DNA from: Neobacillus rhizophilus
GTDB taxonomy: Bacteria; Bacillota; Bacilli; Bacillales; Cytobacillaceae
Length of the DNA stretch: 64,000 bases
Direction: 5' to 3'
Assembly: GCF_018343535.1 (NCBI RefSeq)
Contig: NZ_JAGYPF010000003.1
Span: forward strand, 1-64,000
The first letter of the stretch is position 1, and every line of letters begins with the position of its first letter. Both the position numbers and the translations under genes were made by a program. Below, in pieces: positions 17,606 to 26,727 of this stretch. The notes beneath the pieces are model-generated. The model saw only the letters and a list, made by a program, of their open reading frames with translations. It was not told the DNA's origin and did not search any database.

Positions 17606-17863
17606 CTAAATGGTTTGTGTTAAATTCATTTCCCGGTAGGAATTGATCACTTCTTCAGTCTGTTTTTCAAACATCGCCTGAATTTCTTTTAATTCCTTTT
17701 TCATTTGTTGAATATCGGCTTGGATACTTTCTAAATCAGTTTCATTTTGCAAAGCCTGCAATTCCGCTTCGATCTGCTGGCAACGCTCAAGTTCAGCCTG
17801 AAGAAAAAGCAACTTTTCCATTGTTGCCATTTGCTCGGAAACTAATCGATTAAAATGATCCAT
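17606..17863 (-). CDS. ygaB: YgaB family coiled-coil protein
   Basis: This 85-residue protein is almost entirely a predicted coiled coil, rich in Glu, Gln and Leu (MEKLLFLQAELERC, IQQMKKELKEIQAMF). Size and position next to ygaC match the uncharacterised YgaB. ATG 17863 follows GGTGAGGG; a GTG three codons upstream overlaps that site. No function is known to me. Confidence 0.75.
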   Translation of the reverse strand: MDHFNRLVSEQMATMEKLLFLQAELERCQQIEAELQALQNETDLESIQADIQQMKKELKEIQAMFEKQTEEVINSYREMNLTQTI

Positions 17864-17971
17864 TTCCCTCACCGCCTTAATAATTGTCCTTACTAATAAT
17901 TCTTTGTGGCAGATATTTTTTCCTTTGACTACTTATGTAAAGTAAAGGGAGGTTTTGTCGAATTTCCGCAT

Positions 17972-18053
17972 AAAAAAAACTCGATGATTGGCGAGCCCTA
18001 AAGGGCGAAGACAGAGGCGTAGTTGCACTTAAGTTTATACTTGCTTATTAGCC
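17972..18053 (-). repeat. Dispersed 3'-end element, copy B
   Basis: On the minus strand: GGCTAATAAG, CAACTACGCCTCTGTCTTC, hairpin GCCCtttaGGGC, hairpin CTCG...CGAG, then a run of eight T. The GCCC/GGGC stem replaces GTCC/GGAC of copies A and C, a compensatory change. It directly follows the T tract of the sspE terminator, in the spacer upstream of ygaB. Confidence 0.88.
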
Positions 18054-18090
18054 GAAAAAAAGAAGGCACTCTACCGGTTAAGAGTGCCTT
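18054..18090 (-). terminator. Terminator of sspE
   Basis: On the minus strand AAGGCACTC and GAGTGCCTT form a 9-bp stem, followed by CTTTTTTT. Copy B of the dispersed element starts right after it. Confidence 0.88.
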
Positions 18091-18107
18091 CCATGTAAGT
18101 ATTGTTA

Positions 18108-18338
18108 TTAGCTTTGGCCATATTGACCAGATGTACCTTGGTTTTTACGAGCTTCTGATTGTTGATTTTGCTGTCTTACTTCTTGTGCATTTGTTTCAGC
18201 ACCAAATTCAGTTCCGAATTGGCCAGCAGCACCTGCGCCAGCAGCACCTGCACCAGCAGACTGAGCGTTTTGTTGTCTTACTTCCTGGATGTTAGTTCCA
18301 GCAGAAGTTTTGTTTGGTTGTTGATTGAAGTTAGCCAT
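18108..18338 (-). CDS. sspE: Gamma-type small acid-soluble spore protein
   Basis: This 76-residue protein is rich in Gln, Asn, Ala and Gly, with two copies of the core TNxQEVRQQN (residues about 15-25 and 50-60) joined by an Ala/Gly-rich linker. That is the gamma-type SASP, stored in the spore core as an amino acid reserve and degraded by GPR protease at germination; GPR-like cleavage sites (TEFGAET) are visible. GGAGGTGAT precedes ATG 18338. A sigma-G promoter is expected but I could not place it firmly. A 9-bp inverted repeat (18349-18357/18373-18381) includes the ribosome binding site. Confidence 0.93.
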   Translation of the reverse strand: MANFNQQPNKTSAGTNIQEVRQQNAQSAGAGAAGAGAAGQFGTEFGAETNAQEVRQQNQQSEARKNQGTSGQYGQS

Positions 18339-18348
18339 TTGTTATCAC

Positions 18349-18381
18349 CTCCACGAGTTTAATTTACCCCGGCTCGTGGAG
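18349..18381 (-). repeat. Inverted repeat over the sspE ribosome binding site
   Basis: CTCCACGAG (18349-18357) and CTCGTGGAG (18373-18381) are perfect 9-bp inverted arms 15 nt apart. On the minus strand the second arm overlaps the GTGGAGG ribosome binding site of sspE. If the transcript starts upstream of both arms, this hairpin could mask it. Confidence 0.5.
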
Positions 18382-18410
18382 TTTATCCGTCAATTTTTCA
18401 AAAATAATTT

Positions 18411-19178
<768 letters not shown>

Positions 19179-19272
19179 TTATTCAATTGGTTCCATTTTA
19201 GCTTTTCCATGAATAGATGACAATTAATATACAAAACTAAGGCAAGAAACCCTTTTGAAAGGATGTAGTCAA

Positions 19273-19497
19273 ATGTATGTAGGACGAGATATGACCGAAC
19301 TCTCGATGATGGCAAAAAACGATTGGAAGGATAGCGAACTTGCCTTTTTTCATCATGCCATGCAGCAGATTACTCCCTATTTGAACAGTGAGGGGCAATC
19401 TATTCACAGACAGATTATTGAAGAAATTGAAAGCCGAGGCGGCTTAGACAGAACTGAAGCAAATTACACACACGGCACCAAGGCCACATACGATTAA
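19273..19497 (+). CDS. yfhS: YfhS family small protein
   Basis: This 74-residue protein begins MYVGRDMTELSMM. It is recognised by similarity in length, sequence and position (divergent from fabL, next to mutY) to B. subtilis YfhS, which has no firm function. No membrane segment or signal peptide. ATG 19273 follows AAAGGATG; an earlier ATG at 19255 lacks a site. Confidence 0.75.
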   Translation: MYVGRDMTELSMMAKNDWKDSELAFFHHAMQQITPYLNSEGQSIHRQIIEEIESRGGLDRTEANYTHGTKATYD

Positions 19498-19509
19498 AGA
19501 TTTATGCTC

Positions 19510-19576
19510 AAAAAAAAGGGCCTAGCCCCAGAGCTGCATGACTGTGTTAAGCTTTAGCAGCATTGGGGTCAGGCCT
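19510..19576 (-). terminator. Terminator overlapping the 3' end of mutY
   Basis: On the minus strand AGGCCTGACCCCA pairs imperfectly with TGGGGCTAGGCCC, with an inner GCTGC/GCAGC pair, followed by seven T. The 5' arm lies inside the mutY coding sequence. A related palindromic element follows the merR gene at 52405. Confidence 0.82.
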
Positions 19577-20671
19577 ATTTGAATATTCGAGATAGATTTT
19601 GAACATTTTTTGATAAGGGACTGGGAAGGCGTAGTCCTTTATTTCATCTAAAGTGACGAGTTTCCAATCGCTTCCTTCCGGTATGTTAGATTGTAATTCT
19701 CCGTTATAAATTTTGATATTCCAGACAAGATGAGAAAAAACATGCTCGAGTTGCCCGATGATTTTTTCTAACTTTAAATGGATTTGCAGTTCTTGCTCGA
19801 AAAGCTCGGAAATCTTTTCACGCTCATGGTGCAGCGGGTGCTGAATTTCGACGTTCGGGAATTCCCATAAATTAGCAAGCAATCCATCTGATGGCCGCTT
19901 ATGAATAAGAATTCTTCCTTCTTCATCTGTAAGCAGTACTGCTGCAAGCTGCACATCCCGGGTTTTATTCTTTTTCGTTTTGATTGGCAGTTCCGCTTGA
20001 ACCCCTTCCTCAAACGCTTGGCAGTGTTCGCGGACTGGACAAAGCAGACAGGATGGCGAAGTCGGAGTACAAACTAGCGCCCCAAGCTCCATTAATGCTT
20101 GATTAAATGCTGAAGGATCCTCATGCGAAATCATTTCCCGGACAGCATGTTCAAAAACTTTACGTGAAGATGGCTTCGCGATATCCTCCCATATATTTAA
20201 AATCCTCGAAAACACCCTCATCACATTGCCATCTACTGCAGGTTCTGGAATACCGTAGGCAATGCTTAAAATGGCCCCTGCCGTATATGGGCCTACCCCT
20301 TTAAGCGTAGAAATTACTTCAGGGGTGTTCGGCACTTCGCCATTATATTTTTCTTTAACTTCTCGAACGGCGGATTGCAAATTCCGGACCCGAGAATAAT
20401 AGCCGAGTCCCTCCCACGCCTTAAGGACCTTGTCCTCCTCGGCTTCTGCCAAGTCATCTATTGTTGGAAACCAATCTATAAAACGGTTAAAGTACGGGAT
20501 AACGGTATCCACTCTTGTCTGCTGCAACATAATTTCGGAAACCCATACCTTATAAGGGTCACGGTCCTTCCGCCAAGGCAAGTCACGCTGCTCTGCCTTA
20601 AACCAAGAAATTAAATCATGTTGAAAATCATTTATATTGATTTTTTCGATATTTTTTAGCTCAATCATCAT
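19547..20671 (-). CDS. mutY: A/G-specific adenine glycosylase MutY
   Basis: This 374-residue DNA repair enzyme removes adenine mispaired with 8-oxoguanine. It has the catalytic helix [17 protein letters not shown], the helix-hairpin-helix and loop [18 protein letters not shown], the catalytic Asp in [10 protein letters not shown], and the [4Fe-4S] cluster C-x6-C-x2-C-x5-C ([17 protein letters not shown]). A C-terminal NUDIX-like domain (about residues 235-360) recognises 8-oxoG. ATG 20671 follows AAAGGAG. The last residues (about [10 protein letters not shown]) are encoded by the arm of the terminator hairpin and may not be functionally conserved. Confidence 0.95.
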   Translation of the reverse strand: MMIELKNIEKININDFQHDLISWFKAEQRDLPWRKDRDPYKVWVSEIMLQQTRVDTVIPYFNRFIDWFPTIDDLAEAEEDKVLKAWEGLGYYSRVRNLQSAVREVKEKYNGEVPNTPEVISTLKGVGPYTAGAILSIAYGIPEPAVDGNVMRVFSRILNIWEDIAKPSSRKVFEHAVREMISHEDPSAFNQALMELGALVCTPTSPSCLLCPVREHCQAFEEGVQAELPIKTKKNKTRDVQLAAVLLTDEEGRILIHKRPSDGLLANLWEFPNVEIQHPLHHEREKISELFEQELQIHLKLEKIIGQLEHVFSHLVWNIKIYNGELQSNIPEGSDWKLVTLDEIKDYAFPVPYQKMFKIYLEYSNRPDPNAAKA

Positions 20672-20795
20672 AAACTTACTCCTTTTTGCTTGTAAACAAC
20701 TCTAAAAAAGGGGAATATAATATTAACAATTCTTTTTTAACGATATGCCAAATTGGGCGTTTTGACAAGATAATTTGAAGGGGGATTTTTTACCT

Positions 20796-21776
20796 TTGGA
20801 TACTGGAACTCATATTGTAATGGGCATTGCGCTCGGGGGGCTGGCCACGCTTGACCCGGCCGTTTCCGCCAGCCATGCCACTGCTGCCAGTGTTTTAATT
20901 GGAACGATTGCCGGTTCACAAATTCCGGACATTGATACAGTCTTAAAGCTACGAAATAACGCCATTTATATACGAAATCACCGGGGAATTACCCACTCTG
21001 TTCCTGCCGTCCTGTTATGGCCGCTTCTACTTACTGGGCTGATTTATTTCTTTTTCCCCGATGCAAACCTGCTTCACCTCTGGGCGTGGACGTTTGCTGC
21101 AGTTTTTATTCATGTCTTTGTTGATATTTTTAACGCCTATGGAACGCAGGCACTAAGGCCTTTTTCGGCTAAATGGGTTGCACTTGGTGTCATTAATACG
21201 TTTGATCCGTTTATTTTTACCATGCATGTTATTGGGATCATCGCTTGGGTTCTCGGTGCACCTCCTGGATTTACCTTTTTAGCGATGTATATCATCATAA
21301 TCGGCTATTATTTACGAAGGTACCAAGCTAAAAAACGTGTTCTTGTGGAAGTCAGGGCTTTGATCCCTGATGCGACTGAGATTATCATCGCCCCTACAAT
21401 GAGGTTCCATCAATGGCGGATTGCGGCCATGAACGAAAATATTTTTTTTGTGGCTAGTTCGATTAACGGTAAGGTCGAAATTCTTGACCGTTTCAGACGG
21501 ATTCCTGTACCAAAAACACCTGTCATTGAAGCAGCCAAAAAGGATCATAACATATCAGCGTTCCTATCCTTCTCTCCGGTTTATCGCTGGGAGGTGGACG
21601 AATATGACAACTATTACGAGGTGCGCTTCATTGACCTGCGCTACCGGAGTAACGGCCACTATCCGTTCGTCGCTGTTGTCCAGCTTGACTGCGATTTAAA
21701 GCCAATCAGCTCTTACACCGGCTGGGTTTTCAGCGAGAAAAAACTACGAAAAAAATTGGGGATTATTCCAGGATAA
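20796..21776 (+). CDS. yfhP: YfhP-like membrane-bound metal-dependent hydrolase (DUF457)
   Basis: This 326-residue protein has four to five membrane segments in the first 200 residues and conserved His/Asp motifs of the YdjM/DUF457 family: DTGTHIVMG, IPDIDTVL, NHRGITHSVPA and HVFVDIFNAYGTQ. The C-terminal 120 residues are soluble. I chose TTG 20796, since GAAGGGGGA lies upstream and homologues begin MDTxTH; the reading from 20775 would put the ribosome binding site inside the gene. The biochemical role is not established. Confidence 0.83.
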   Translation: MDTGTHIVMGIALGGLATLDPAVSASHATAASVLIGTIAGSQIPDIDTVLKLRNNAIYIRNHRGITHSVPAVLLWPLLLTGLIYFFFPDANLLHLWAWTFAAVFIHVFVDIFNAYGTQALRPFSAKWVALGVINTFDPFIFTMHVIGIIAWVLGAPPGFTFLAMYIIIIGYYLRRYQAKKRVLVEVRALIPDATEIIIAPTMRFHQWRIAAMNENIFFVASSINGKVEILDRFRRIPVPKTPVIEAAKKDHNISAFLSFSPVYRWEVDEYDNYYEVRFIDLRYRSNGHYPFVAVVQLDCDLKPISSYTGWVFSEKKLRKKLGIIPG

Positions 21777-21781
21777 CATAG

Positions 21782-21818
21782 AAAAAGCGGGGGATATTTT
21801 AATCACCCGCTTTTTTTT
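21782..21818. terminator. Bidirectional terminator between yfhP and yfhJ
   Basis: AGCGGGGGAT and ATCACCCGCT (one mismatch or wobble) form a stem flanked by AAAAA and TTTTTTTT. It serves the convergent genes; the yfhJ stop overlaps its right edge. Confidence 0.85.
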
Positions 21819-22086
21819 AATGCAATATATTTTTTGCATGAGCTAAATATATTTCATATTTAGGATTGGTTGCCGTGAAATCATGCAGTTTGTCTCCATA
21901 ATTTTCAATCCACTGTTTGACAACTCTTTCCGTCATTTCGCTGCCCATATACTCTTGGCCTGCCCTGGCGAATGTCGTTTCAAAATCATCCCATAAAAGC
22001 TCCACCCATGTCCGGGCTTCGTTATAAGAAAGATGGTCGTTTTTGTTTAATAAAATTTTGGTCAGTTTTTCATGGTAGTCGTTCAT
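21817..22086 (-). CDS. yfhJ: YfhJ family protein (WVELL domain)
   Basis: This 89-residue protein carries the WVELLWDDFE segment that names the family. It is small, acidic and predicted helical, with no membrane segment. It matches YfhJ of B. subtilis in size and context between yfhP and sspK. Function unknown. Confidence 0.82.
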   Translation of the reverse strand: MNDYHEKLTKILLNKNDHLSYNEARTWVELLWDDFETTFARAGQEYMGSEMTERVVKQWIENYGDKLHDFTATNPKYEIYLAHAKNILH

Positions 22087-22215
22087 CTATCCACCCCATT
22101 GGCAATTTCTTATCACATAAGCAAAAAAATTAAGTAAATAATAATAGTACGTGGTCAGCATTAGGCTGTCCTATGCTTTTTACGTTTTCTCATTCCCTTT
22201 AATTGGAGGTACAGC

Positions 22216-22392
22216 ATGAGAAATAAACAGCGCAGCTTTCCAAATCAAAATAACAATAAGTTCGAAGGAGAGCCACGGGCGAAAGCCGAATATGCCTCTA
22301 AAAGAGCTAACGGCACCATTAACACGCATCCACAGGAGCGCATGAGAGCATCTGGTGAGCGTGATGATGAATCGCCTCAAGTTTGGCAATAA
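22216..22392 (+). CDS. sspK: Small acid-soluble spore protein K
   Basis: This 58-residue protein begins [20 protein letters not shown] and includes [20 protein letters not shown], matching the minor SASP SspK. It would be made in the forespore and stored in the spore core. GGAGG lies at 22204-22208, seven bases before ATG 22216. The gene lies between yfhJ and yfhH, as in B. subtilis, and is followed by a strong terminator. Confidence 0.9.
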   Translation: MRNKQRSFPNQNNNKFEGEPRAKAEYASKRANGTINTHPQERMRASGERDDESPQVWQ

Positions 22393-22397
22393 GTATT

Positions 22398-22438
22398 AAA
22401 AACAAGCCAGAGACCTTGGGTTCTCTGGTTTGTTTTTA
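22398..22438. terminator. Bidirectional terminator between sspK and yfhH
   Basis: AACAAGCCAGAGA (22401-22413) and TCTCTGGTTTGTT (22422-22434) form a 13-bp stem with one wobble pair, with AAAA before and TTTTTAT after. It serves sspK and the convergent yfhH. Confidence 0.88.
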
Positions 22439-22440
22439 TA

Positions 22441-22764
22441 TTAATTCAGCCATTTTAATAAAGAAATCGGCAGTGCCTCTTGGGTTCCGTCCCCCTTCGT
22501 ACGATAGCCCCAGGCAAAAACGCCATTCATATAATCGATTTTGAAATACTCTCCAGGTGCACCCTCAATTTCGTAAATTTCACCTGGCTTAAAGGTACTA
22601 GGGTCCATTATGTACGCCTTTGCCATAAGCACCTTTCTTTCCAACACGGCAAATTCACTGACCATTCCCATTTGTTCCGCTTTGCGGGCTTTCTCTTGAA
22701 GCTTGGATATTTCCTGTCTTAATTCCTGCTCGGTCATGTCACTATACCGTTTCTCCTGCTGCAT
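22441..22764 (-). CDS. yfhH: YfhH family protein (DUF1811)
   Basis: This 107-residue protein has an N-terminal helical part (YSDMTEQELRQEISKLQEKARKAEQ) and a C-terminal beta-rich part (GEIYEIEGAPGEYFKIDYMNGVFAWGYR). This matches YfhH/DUF1811, of unknown function. GGGGAGGAA precedes ATG 22764. The neighbouring sspK and recX are also its neighbours in B. subtilis, except that here an SDR gene and a repeat array lie between yfhH and recX. Confidence 0.83.
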   Translation of the reverse strand: MQQEKRYSDMTEQELRQEISKLQEKARKAEQMGMVSEFAVLERKVLMAKAYIMDPSTFKPGEIYEIEGAPGEYFKIDYMNGVFAWGYRTKGDGTQEALPISLLKWLN

Positions 22765-22850
22765 CGATAATTCCTCCCCGTTCCTCTTTATTTTAGTATA
22801 GTGATTTTTGTAAAATTAATAAAGGCAAAACTACGGAAGGATATGACGAT

Positions 22851-23528
22851 ATGAAAACAATTATTATTACCGGGGGAGGATCCGGATTAGGAAAAGAATT
22901 AGCGCTGCTTTTTTCCCAGAAAGGGTATCATGTGGTGCTGGCCGGCCGGACTGTTGAAAAATTGTCTTCTGTGAGGAATGAGCTTGCGGATGGCGGCGGG
23001 AATGCTGATGTTATGGTAGTGGATATTAGGAATCGTGAGGATGTTTTTTCAAAGGTAAAAGAATTGTGTGGCAAGTATGATGTGTACGGCTTGGTGAATA
23101 ATGCCGGGGTCGGCCATTTTGGGCCTTTCGGTGATATGGATGATGCTCAGATTGTGGAGATGTTAGATACCAATGTGTTGGGAACCATTCTTATGACAAA
23201 AGCCGTTCTGCCTATTTTGCTTGGACGCCGCGAAGGCCGGATAATGAATATTATCTCCACTGCCGGCCTGCGCGGGAAGGTAAACGAAGCCGTTTATTGT
23301 GCCAGCAAATTTGCGGTGCGCGGGTTTACCGAAAGCCTACAGAAGGAATTTGAAGGGCGAAGCATAAAAATAAACGCTGTCTATATGGGCGGCATGGACA
23401 CACCGTTTTGGACTGACAGCGACCATGTGAAAGACCCATCGCGTTTGCGATCGGCCCGAGAAGTGGCGGAATTTATTATGGAGCAGATGGAGCAGGATAC
23501 GATTGTTATTGAGAGTAAGAAGGGATGA
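22851..23528 (+). CDS. Short-chain dehydrogenase/reductase
   Basis: This 225-residue classical SDR has the cofactor loop TGGGSGLGKELALLF, the NNAG motif (LVNNAGVGHFG), catalytic Ser in NIISTAG and the active-site YCASK. Asp/Arg discrimination (LAGRT after beta-2) suggests NADP(H). The substrate is unknown. The protein is slightly short at the C-terminus (typical 240-260). GGAAGGA lies upstream of ATG 22851. The gene is not part of the yfh block I recall and sits directly beside the long 52-bp array, so it may have come in separately. Confidence 0.85.
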   Translation: MKTIIITGGGSGLGKELALLFSQKGYHVVLAGRTVEKLSSVRNELADGGGNADVMVVDIRNREDVFSKVKELCGKYDVYGLVNNAGVGHFGPFGDMDDAQIVEMLDTNVLGTILMTKAVLPILLGRREGRIMNIISTAGLRGKVNEAVYCASKFAVRGFTESLQKEFEGRSIKINAVYMGGMDTPFWTDSDHVKDPSRLRSAREVAEFIMEQMEQDTIVIESKKG

Positions 23529-23552
23529 TGGGATTATTTAGTGCTGTGAACA

Positions 23553-24562
23553 CCATGAAGGACATTTTGAAAGCTTTCTTGGTGCTGTTTGTCCTTCATT
23601 AGTTGGATGAAGGACGTTTTATGGCGTTCCCTGGGCGGTTCGGTCTTCATGGGCTTATATGAAGGACATTTTGTGGCAGCTCATAAAGCGTTTTGTCCTT
23701 CATGGGCTTGATGAAGGACATTTTGTGGCAGCTCATAAAGCGTTTTGTCCTTCATGGGCTTGATGAAGGACATTTTGTGGCAGCTCCTAAAGTGTTTTGT
23801 CCTTCATGGGCTTGATGAAGGACATTTTGTGGCAGCTCCTGAAGTGTTTTGTCCTTCATGGGCTTGATGTGAAGGACATTTTAAGGCGATCCCTGATGTG
23901 TTTTGTCCTTCATGGGCTTGATGAAGGACATTTTGGGGCGGACCCTGATGTGTTTTGTCCTTCATGGGCTTGATGAAGGACATTTTAAGGCGATCCCTGA
24001 TGTGTTTTGTCCTTCATGGGCTTGATGAAGGACATTTTGAGGCGGCTCCTGATGTGTTTTGTCCTTCATGGGCTTGATGAAGGACATTTTGGGGCGGCCC
24101 CTGGTGTGTTTTGTCCTTCATGGGCTTGATGAAGGACATTTTGAGGTGGCTCCTAATGTGTTTTGTCCTTCATGGGCTTGATGAAGGACATTTTGGGGCG
24201 GACCCTGGTGTATTTTGTCCTTCATGGGCTTGATGAAGGACATTTTGGGGCGGACCCTGGTGTGTTTTGTCCTTCATGGGCTTGATGAAGGACATTTTGC
24301 GGCAACTCCAGATGTGTTTTGTCCTTCATGGGCTTGATGAAGGACATTTTGACCCGGACCCCCTTGTATTTTGTCCCTCATTAGCTTAATGAAGGACATT
24401 TTGAGGCGGCCACTAGGGTATTTTGTCCTTTAGAGATCTCCTATTGGACATTTCCTCTCCAAGCCCTACCCGTTTTGTCCTTTACCTGCTTTCTATTGGA
24501 CATTTCCACTCAAACCCGCACCCGTTTTGTCTTTTAAAAGCCTCTTAATAGTCATTTTGCTT
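23553..24562. repeat. 52-bp periodic palindrome array, locus 2 (19 units)
   Basis: GTC cores start at 23591, 23643, 23695, 23747, 23799, 23851, 23905, 23957, 24009, 24061, 24113, 24165, 24217, 24269, 24321, 24373, 24425, 24477 and 24529. Every step is 52 bp except one of 54. Sixteen units have GTCCTTCAT, a 7-nt loop (mostly GGGCTTG), then ATGAAGGAC, with TTTT on the left and ATTTT on the right. The last three are of the GTCCTTTA...TATTGGAC type. A right half-unit lies at 23555. Linkers vary around GGCGGNCCCTGNTGTG. The array fills the convergent gap between the SDR gene and recX. Confidence 0.95.
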
Positions 24563-24585
24563 CCAAAGGGAGAACATATTGTCTT

Positions 24586-25407
24586 TTACAGCTCAGACAA
24601 GTATTTCTCAATCAACTCCATGGAAAAACCTTTCCGATAAAGTACCTGTTTCATTTTTTGCTCGAATTCAAAACCACTATATTGCGAGTATTTCCGAAGG
24701 GCCTTTTCACCATGATAGCGGATCGCTTCAAGCTCGCCACCACCACCATCATCGTCAGCATTATCTGCTTTCCTCGTACCCGCATCCTCAAGCGCAATCT
24801 GAATAACTTCATACGAATACCCTTTACGAAGCAGCATCTGTTCCAGCTTTTGTTTCTGGGTCCGCAGCGAATCCTTAGATCCCTTTTTGAAAAACTTCTC
24901 GATAAGCTTAGAGGCCTTTTCGATTTGCTGTTCCTGCGTAAATTCCTTTAGCGCCTCAACCAAAATTACCTCGCTAATCCCCTTTTGCTTTAGTTCCTGC
25001 TTGACCACATCAGGGCCTTTATCCGTGGTATTTGCCTGCGTCCGCACAAAGGCGAAGGCAAATTCCCTGTCATTTATGTATTTCTGAGCTGTCAGCTTAT
25101 GAATAACCTCATTAATAACTGGCTCTTCCATTTCTTTTTCATCAAGATAGTCTCTGATTTCTTTTTCTGACCTTATTCGCCGTGCCAGGTAATGAACTGC
25201 TAAATTATAGGCTTTGCGGATGTCGTCTTGATATTGAATTTCCAAAAGGGAAAATTCGTCCACTTCCATCCCTTTCTTTAAGCCAAATTTGATCAGCACA
25301 TCACTGTCAACACTAAAGGCAAATTCTTCACCTTTGCCGTAATCCATAAAAATATTAAAACGGTCTGTATTTTTTTGCTGTGTGGTGATTTTTGTAATTA
25401 TAGCCAT
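24586..25407 (-). CDS. recX: Regulatory protein RecX
   Basis: This 273-residue protein modulates RecA filament formation. It has the repeated three-helix RecX modules (ARRIRSEKEIRDYLDEKEM; LKQKGISEVILVEALKEF; LLRKGYSYEVIQIALEDA; LYRKGFSMELIEKYLSEL), giving the longer Bacillus form, with an N-terminal extension that starts MAIITKITTQQKNTDRFNIF. An acidic/Gly insert (NADDDGGGGE) is unusual. I chose ATG 25407, 8 nt after GGGGGTGA; an upstream GTG at 25422 overlaps that site. It is read toward the 52-bp array, and no clear terminator separates them. Confidence 0.9.
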   Translation of the reverse strand: MAIITKITTQQKNTDRFNIFMDYGKGEEFAFSVDSDVLIKFGLKKGMEVDEFSLLEIQYQDDIRKAYNLAVHYLARRIRSEKEIRDYLDEKEMEEPVINEVIHKLTAQKYINDREFAFAFVRTQANTTDKGPDVVKQELKQKGISEVILVEALKEFTQEQQIEKASKLIEKFFKKGSKDSLRTQKQKLEQMLLRKGYSYEVIQIALEDAGTRKADNADDDGGGGELEAIRYHGEKALRKYSQYSGFEFEQKMKQVLYRKGFSMELIEKYLSEL

Positions 25408-25483
25408 CACGGTCACCCCCACTCTAATTTACCATATTGGTTAAAAAATATAATAAAATAAAGGTAATAAGGAGGGCGAAAAA

Positions 25484-26389
25484 ATGAAAATTGCGATTGC
25501 GGGCGGAACAGGCTTTGTTGGTAAAGCACTTGTAAAAGAATTAACCAAAAACGGCCACCAGGTAATTGTTTTAACGCGAAAAGCAAATCAGGATGGACCT
25601 GTTCAATACGTTCAATACGTTCAATGGCTGCACCCAAATTCTAACCCAGCCACGTTAATGGCAGGAACGGATGTCATCATCAACCTAGCCGGTGAATCCA
25701 TAAACAGCGGGCGCTGGACAGAGCATAGAAAGAAAACCATCTTGAACAGCCGGCTCGAAGCCGTCCATGAGCTTCTAACAATCATGAACGAATTAAACCC
25801 AAAACCAAAAGCATTTATTAATGCCAGTGCGGTCGGGTATTACGGGACCTCATTGGATAAGACTTTTTCAGAAGATAACAAAGGCAGCGGTGATGACTTC
25901 CTGTCACGTACAGTCATGGAATGGGAAAAAGAAGCCGCAAAAGCAACCGAAATTGGGATACGATCCGTTTTTTGCAGATTTGGCATCATCCTTGATCAAG
26001 AAGAAGGTGCCCTGCCAAAAATCGCACTCCCTTATAAATCATTTATTGGCGGGCCAATCGGCACAGGAAAGCAGTGGATGTCATGGATTCATATTGAAGA
26101 CGTTGTTAAAGCCATACTCTTTATCATCGAAAATGAAACCGTTCAAGGTCCGGTCAACTTTACGGCCCCAAATCCTGTCACCATGAATGAATTCGGCTTA
26201 GTACTAAGCGAAGTTCTCAAGCGGCCGAACTGGCTTCCAGTGCCTAGCTTTGCCTTAAAAACTCTATTAGGGGAAATGAGCACACTGGTGATCGATGGCC
26301 AAAAAGTGCTGCCAGCCAAACTCTTAGAATCCGGCTACACCTTCCAATATCCAGATTTAAAACCTGCGCTGAAAAATATATTTACTTAA
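25484..26389 (+). CDS. yfhF: YfhF-like TIGR01777 family epimerase
   Basis: This 301-residue extended-SDR protein has AGGTGFVGKALVKELTKNGH at the N-terminus (NAD(P)-binding), the INLAGESINSGRW segment and the C-terminal DUF1731 part (VLKRPNWLPVPSFALKTLLGEM) that define TIGR01777. Substrate unknown. GGAGGG precedes ATG 25484. It is divergent from recX and followed by yfhE and yfhD. A short in-frame duplication (YVQYVQYVQW) is seen around residue 43. Confidence 0.88.
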   Translation: MKIAIAGGTGFVGKALVKELTKNGHQVIVLTRKANQDGPVQYVQYVQWLHPNSNPATLMAGTDVIINLAGESINSGRWTEHRKKTILNSRLEAVHELLTIMNELNPKPKAFINASAVGYYGTSLDKTFSEDNKGSGDDFLSRTVMEWEKEAAKATEIGIRSVFCRFGIILDQEEGALPKIALPYKSFIGGPIGTGKQWMSWIHIEDVVKAILFIIENETVQGPVNFTAPNPVTMNEFGLVLSEVLKRPNWLPVPSFALKTLLGEMSTLVIDGQKVLPAKLLESGYTFQYPDLKPALKNIFT

Positions 26390-26479
26390 AACCGTATCTT
26401 TCAGAGTTGATAAGGCAAAAATGGTGAAGTGTACATTATGTACCATTTTTACCTAATTCAAATAGTTGAAAGGATGAGC

Positions 26480-26611
26480 ATGATGTCAGAAAATAAGAAG
26501 CGCAATAAGGATCGGGAAAGAACAAATTTAACAAGTATGCAGGAAGTCGCGTACGGTCATGAGTTTAAAATGGCGGACCGGGCCGGCGGCTACACGAAAC
26601 GTAAAAGGTAA
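26480..26611 (+). CDS. yfhE: YfhE family small protein
   Basis: This short basic protein (about 43 residues) has the core TSMQEVAYGHEFKMADRAGGYTKRKR typical of YfhE, of unknown function. The start is at ATG 26480 or the next codon 26483, both after GAAAGG at 26468-26473. A longer reading from 26429 has no ribosome binding site. It follows yfhF, as in related genomes. Confidence 0.78.
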   Translation: MMSENKKRNKDRERTNLTSMQEVAYGHEFKMADRAGGYTKRKR

Positions 26612-26667
26612 CTTACTAAAAACTTTATATAAATTTTCCATTAATGGACCCCTTGCCATTTGCAAAT

Positions 26668-26702
26668 GCTAGTAAAGGGAGCAAGCCTTTAGCTCCACTA
26701 GC
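26668..26702 (+). other. Hairpin in the yfhD leader
   Basis: CTAGT...ACTAG and, nested inside, GGAGC...GCTCC form a stem ending about 25 nt before the yfhD start. No T tract follows, so it does not look like a terminator. It may stabilise or regulate the yfhD message. Confidence 0.5.
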
Positions 26703-26727
26703 GATAAAATGAAAGGGGTTTTTTTTA

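Noticed and set aside
23553..24562. CRISPR array
   Set aside because: The regular spacing looks CRISPR-like at first, but the 'spacers' are similar to one another, the conserved part is a full palindrome, and no cas genes are present.
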